Assembly: GCA_037074705.1 (NCBI GenBank)
Contig: CM073590.1
Coordinates: 167,212,746-167,276,745 of the forward strand
Origin: Zhengitettix transpicula
Lineage: Eukaryota > Arthropoda > Insecta > Orthoptera > Tetrigidae
Direction: 5' to 3'
DNA: 64,000 nt
In this document: positions 60,371-64,000 of the stretch, piece by piece
How positions within the stretch are numbered: the stretch's first letter is position 1
Layout of the letters: each line of letters opens with the position of its first letter
Position numbers and translations under genes: made by a program
The notes under the pieces: generated by a model
The model's database searches: none
What the model saw: the letters and a program-made list of their open reading frames with translations, nothing else
Told to the model about the DNA's origin: nothing

Positions 60371-61080
60371 ATAATAAATAAAGTTTAATAAAATATTTTT
60401 GTATTTAAAATGATATTAATCAGTTTTCCAAAGAAATACAATTACTACACAAGGGGGAGTATACAGTAACACCGAAAAGTAACCTTAATTTTTAATGCAA
60501 ATTTTTACCAAATAACCAAAGACGTGCTTATATAGAGTATTTAATTTATTCTCGAATTTTGCGGACTTTTCTCCATAAATATCTTAAAATCGTTCTGCAG
60601 AAATTGCAACCATAATGTACAGAAACTATTTCCGATAAATGGCCCTATTTTCACCTTTCCGTAATATATTATTGTACAATATTTTTAACTGTAATAATTT
60701 TCATTTACCTACCGCTGAATATACAGCATTTAAAATGGAAAGAGGTTATTAATATATACGACTTGAAAACAAACACGTCTCCATTATCTGAAATTTTGAT
60801 AATTAGAGATTATGAAAAAGATAGCTTGTAGCTCAATTGCTTTCATTTCAGTACGGTACAATATTTCCTCAAATACCCGCCATAACAAGGAATCGATAGT
60901 TTGTTTTATTACTTTACATTTTACGAGCTAAAAATATATAAACTATTCAAATCGATCTAAGGCTTTGTGGCTGTAGTTGCTGTAGAAAGAGTTCTCTTGC
61001 TTCCACGTCATTAAGACGCGACCAACAGCTCCGGAGGATGACGACAGAGACGTTGGTCGTCGAAACGTCTCGTCTTAACG
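60371..61080. repeat. left arm of a large inverted repeat
   Basis: About 0.7 kb that is the reverse complement of 61742-62475, roughly 90% identical by eye. Matching landmarks are ATTAATCAGTTTTCCAAAGA, ACTACACAAGGGGGAGTATA, TAACCAAAGACGTGCTTATA, AAACACGTCTCCATTATCTG, AAGGAATCGATAGTTTGTTT, and AAGGCTTTGTGGCTGTAGTT, then TGCTGTAGAAAGAG. The inner end holds GCGACCAACAGCTCCGGAGG, ATGACGACAGAGACGTTGGT, CGTCGAAACGTCTCG. No protein is encoded; the 63-codon minus-strand frame at 60947-61138 is a chance ORF. Confidence 0.93.
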
Positions 61081-61741
61081 AGAACGGAACAAATTCTTCA
61101 TCCATAAAACATACGTTTGCAGAATATTGAAGTAACATTTCAAAATAAATTTATGCAGAACCTATTTAATACTTTGAATTTGAATTCGAGAGACATTCCA
61201 AACGGGCGTCGGTTTGATAAGCGCACGGTGAACGTGACCAAGATAACTCAAGTCGCAAAATATTAATCACGCAAATTGCCTTCCCTCAGATAGGGGGGGG
61301 GCTTTGAACATCTGGCAATCTCCACGAAATGGTAATCCATTGTAGAGGCACGTCATACCGTCGGTAAACACGCCATGAATAGTGAAACCAGGTGCAGAGG
61401 CAACTATGCAAATTGCCCGGACCGTGTCTCTGTTTGCCAAATAATTTCGAACTACCTGCACACAAGCTCAGCTCGGCACCATGACACAGCAGCCACGTTC
61501 TTAATATACAGCACACTAAGCTAATTTAAGGAAAATATAGTGAATGTATGTCATCAAACACGGATGATAATATACCGTGGAAATCGAAAATCACTGTGGC
61601 CACACATTTCAATAGGTTTCCAAAGAATTATGCAAATATAAAAAATATGTCTGTCCATCATAAGGGAATATATTAGTTTTAGTTTTTATCACAAAGATTT
61701 GTCGAAGGTGTATATATACTATTGATAGATGCCATCTATTA
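61081..61741. other. spacer between the inverted arms
   Basis: This is 0.66 kb of single-copy DNA within the window. Two overlapping minus-strand frames (61267-61516) have no recognised domain. A run of G lies at about 61293-61301. Confidence 0.6.
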
Positions 61742-62475
61742 AACGCGACGTTTCGACGACCAACGTTTCTGTCGCCATCCTCCGAAGCTGTTGGTCGCGT
61801 TTTAATGACAGTTGTACCCAGGTGGAAGCAAGAGGACTCTTTCTACAGCAACTACAGCCACAAAGCCTTAGATCTTAGACGATTTGAATCGTTTATAATA
61901 TTTTTAGCTAGTAAAATGTAATGTAATAAAACAAACTATCGATTCCTTGTTATGGCGGGTATTTGAGGAAATATTGTACCGAACTGAAATGAAAGCAATT
62001 GAGCTACAAGCTATCTTTTTCATAATCTCTAATTATCAAAATTTCAGATAATGGAGACGTGTTTGTTTTCAAGTCGTATATATTAATAACCTCTTTCCAT
62101 TTTAAATGCTGTATATTCAGCGGTAAGTAAATGAAAATTATTACAGTTAAAAATATTGTACAATAATATAATACGGAAATGTGAAATTAGGGCCATTTAT
62201 CGGAAATAGGTTCTGTACATTATGGTTGTGAATTTTCGCAGAATGATTTTAAGATATTTATGGAGAAAAGACCGCAAAATTCGAGAATAAATTAAATACG
62301 CTATATAAGCACGTCTTTGGTTATTTGGTAAAAATTTGCATTAAAAATTAAAGTTACTTTTCGGTGTTACTGTAAAACAGACGTATACTCCCCCTTGTGT
62401 AGTAATTGTATTTCTTTGGAAAACTGATTAATATCATTTTAAATACAAAAATATTTTATTAAACTATTTATTATT
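61742..62475. repeat. right arm of a large inverted repeat
   Basis: Reverse complement of 60371-61080, beginning GCGACGTTTCGACGACCAAC, GTTTCTGTCGCCATCCTCCG and ending AATATTTTATTAAACTATTT, ATTATT. Differences are point changes and short indels spread along the arm, for example ACAGTTGTACCCAGG between the motif block and GTGGAAGCAAGAGGACTCTT that is absent from the left arm. Confidence 0.93.
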
Positions 62476-62479
62476 GTAA

Positions 62480-64000
62480 CTTGGTAGTGTAAAATCTATT
62501 CTCAGAACACTGACGCAAGGAAATTTATAGGTTTCTGTTCAGGGTATATTGTACGTAAAATAGTCTATCTGTAAAAGTTAAGAGAGAAATACAGGGTGTT
62601 AACCGATTTTGCCGCTGTCTATATATCCAGTTAGGTTGAATATAATAAATGTTTGTAAGAATTATAGCGTTACGCCATGCTTGACTCCATGAGGAAGTTT
62701 ACTCCTGATAATATTCCCCTCCATATTTTCACTTCTACTGCGCACTTCGTACGACTTGCTATTCTCACGAGCTATACTTATGAGGTGCTCTATTAGATTC
62801 CCTCTGATAGTTTCTTTCGATTCTTCCACTCCAGTATAGGTTTGTCGTTTCTTATTAGGCAAAGACACACCGAATATGTATTTATTTTTCACGATGACCA
62901 CCATAACATCGACTGTAGATCAGGGTTCAATCAGCCCATTGGAACGACTGTTGCTATTCCCTTATATTCCAATTTCGTGCCACAGCCAATTTACCTCGTC
63001 CAGGTGCTGTTTTTTCTCGGAATGATATTGGCACACCTTACTTGCATTTTCCGTTTCTCGGCTTTCTGCTGCTCGGAGGTGGTCTCAAAAATGGATACTT
63101 TTATTGGTGGGATTTAACGCATTAAAATTACCAGTTTTATACAGTTTATTTACACGTGAGTATTCTTTCTTATGTGATGTATTTTTTGTATTAACTCAAA
63201 TATTTTTTGAAAATACGTTTAAATCAACACGTCAATTACAAAATAAACTTCATAGTTCATCCATTAAAAGTATACAAATTTGTCGTTTGTTGAGAGAGTG
63301 ATTTTCCAAAATTTAAGCTAGAATTTCTTTTATCGTTGGCCAAGACGTAGAGTGCGGGTGTATATGTGCGCGTTTGTAGAACCGGCCTTGTCCGTGCGAC
63401 TATAGTGAGTGACCTTGGTGACGAAAGAAGTTGCCTAGTTCTTTAACGTCAGCTGGTGTTCTGCGTAGTGTAACGGGGTTATCAACATGCCTCTTGAGGC
63501 ATCTGCGGAATACAGTGGGGACAAAGAAAATTTTTCATATTTCTTCATTGAAAATTCACTCGTAGAAAGACACGCTCTACCACTTTACGCTCCTATACCG
63601 TCCGTCGTCTTTATTCCATTCCCGACGCACCGTTTGACACAAAAGCACAGCACTGATATATTCTGCCGATTATGTCAGTATTCACACGTTTCAGATCAAA
63701 GTTTCCTTGGAAAGTCTTTGAATTCCATACTTAACCAAAATGTGTTTGTAATTGCGGCCTGCTAGTTACTAGGCGTTCTAAATAAAATACACGCCAAGTT
63801 GTTGCAACACAAACTATTTAAATTTATTAATTGCAAGAGTTCAAACTTGTTACACTTGAAGTCGCAACCTTCACCGTAAATTTGAAGTGATCCTTTGCAG
63901 TCATGGAGTCATGGAGTCATGGGCCAGCGAATAAATAAAAAAGGTTCTTTTTTGAAAACTTATAAAAATTTATTTAATATGCGTGTCATTATTTTATACG
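62480..64000. other. unassigned DNA at the window end
   Basis: No gene is recognised. The segment 62662-63117 is open on both strands (minus 80 codons, plus 91 codons) without a known domain. The plus-strand frame at 63487-63765 (92 codons) follows a moderately GC-rich leader (63350-63480) but has no recognised domain. A small tandem repeat TCATGGAG occurs three times at about 63901-63922. Confidence 0.4.

Noticed and set aside
63487..63765. 92-codon plus-strand ORF near the right edge as a gene
   Set aside because: No recognisable domain, signal or splice context, and length within the range expected by chance for 64 kb.

Overview
This window is eukaryotic nuclear DNA, most likely from an insect with a large, repeat-rich genome. 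Supporting signs are a base composition of roughly two thirds A+T, long (TA)n and (CA)n microsatellites, a nuclear-type tRNA-Cys gene, and decayed insect-type transposons: jockey/CR1-like LINEs, an irritans-type mariner, Gypsy-type LTRs in ATAT targets, and many small inverted-repeat elements. There are no bacterial operons, ribosome binding sites or long ORFs. A hemimetabolous insect such as a cockroach, termite or stick insect is an inference from this style only. The window looks like intergenic or large-intron sequence.

Layout. 1-9.0 kb: mostly unassigned AT-rich DNA, with a weak LTR-like block near 4.1-4.6 kb and a first copy of a dispersed short family ('family A') at 6.2 kb. 9.0-11.6 kb: another family A copy, a LINE reverse-transcriptase tail, then a second 5'-truncated LINE on the minus strand whose RT finger region is tandemly duplicated. 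11.7-13.6 kb: the best place for a host gene start. It has a GC-rich TATA-containing segment with a GTAAGT donor and, 1.45 kb downstream, a good-context ATG followed by a signal-peptide-like peptide and another GTAAGT donor. 13.7-20.1 kb: several small inverted-repeat elements. 20.9-22.3 kb: a tRNA-like SINE fragment and a solo LTR next to a compound microsatellite. 25.4-26.05 kb: a dead mariner. 32.26-32.34 kb: tRNA-Cys(GCA), the only complete gene recognised. 37.8-47.4 kb: several more LTRs of one family, each against a (TA)n tract, one followed by a primer-binding-site-like sequence. 50.6-51.05 kb: a jockey RT tail. 53.8-56.85 kb: three copies of a GC-richer repeat. 60.37-62.48 kb: a large inverted repeat with arms of about 0.7 kb.

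Apart from the tRNA and the tentative first exons, no host protein gene can be named. The most interesting recurring signal is a set of inverted-repeat elements that carry a CTGANGA...GAAACGTH motif, resembling the hammerhead ribozyme core known from Penelope-like elements. Most copies have an extra A after CTGANGA, so activity is doubtful. The second pattern is repeated insertion of one LTR family into ATAT/(TA)n sites.
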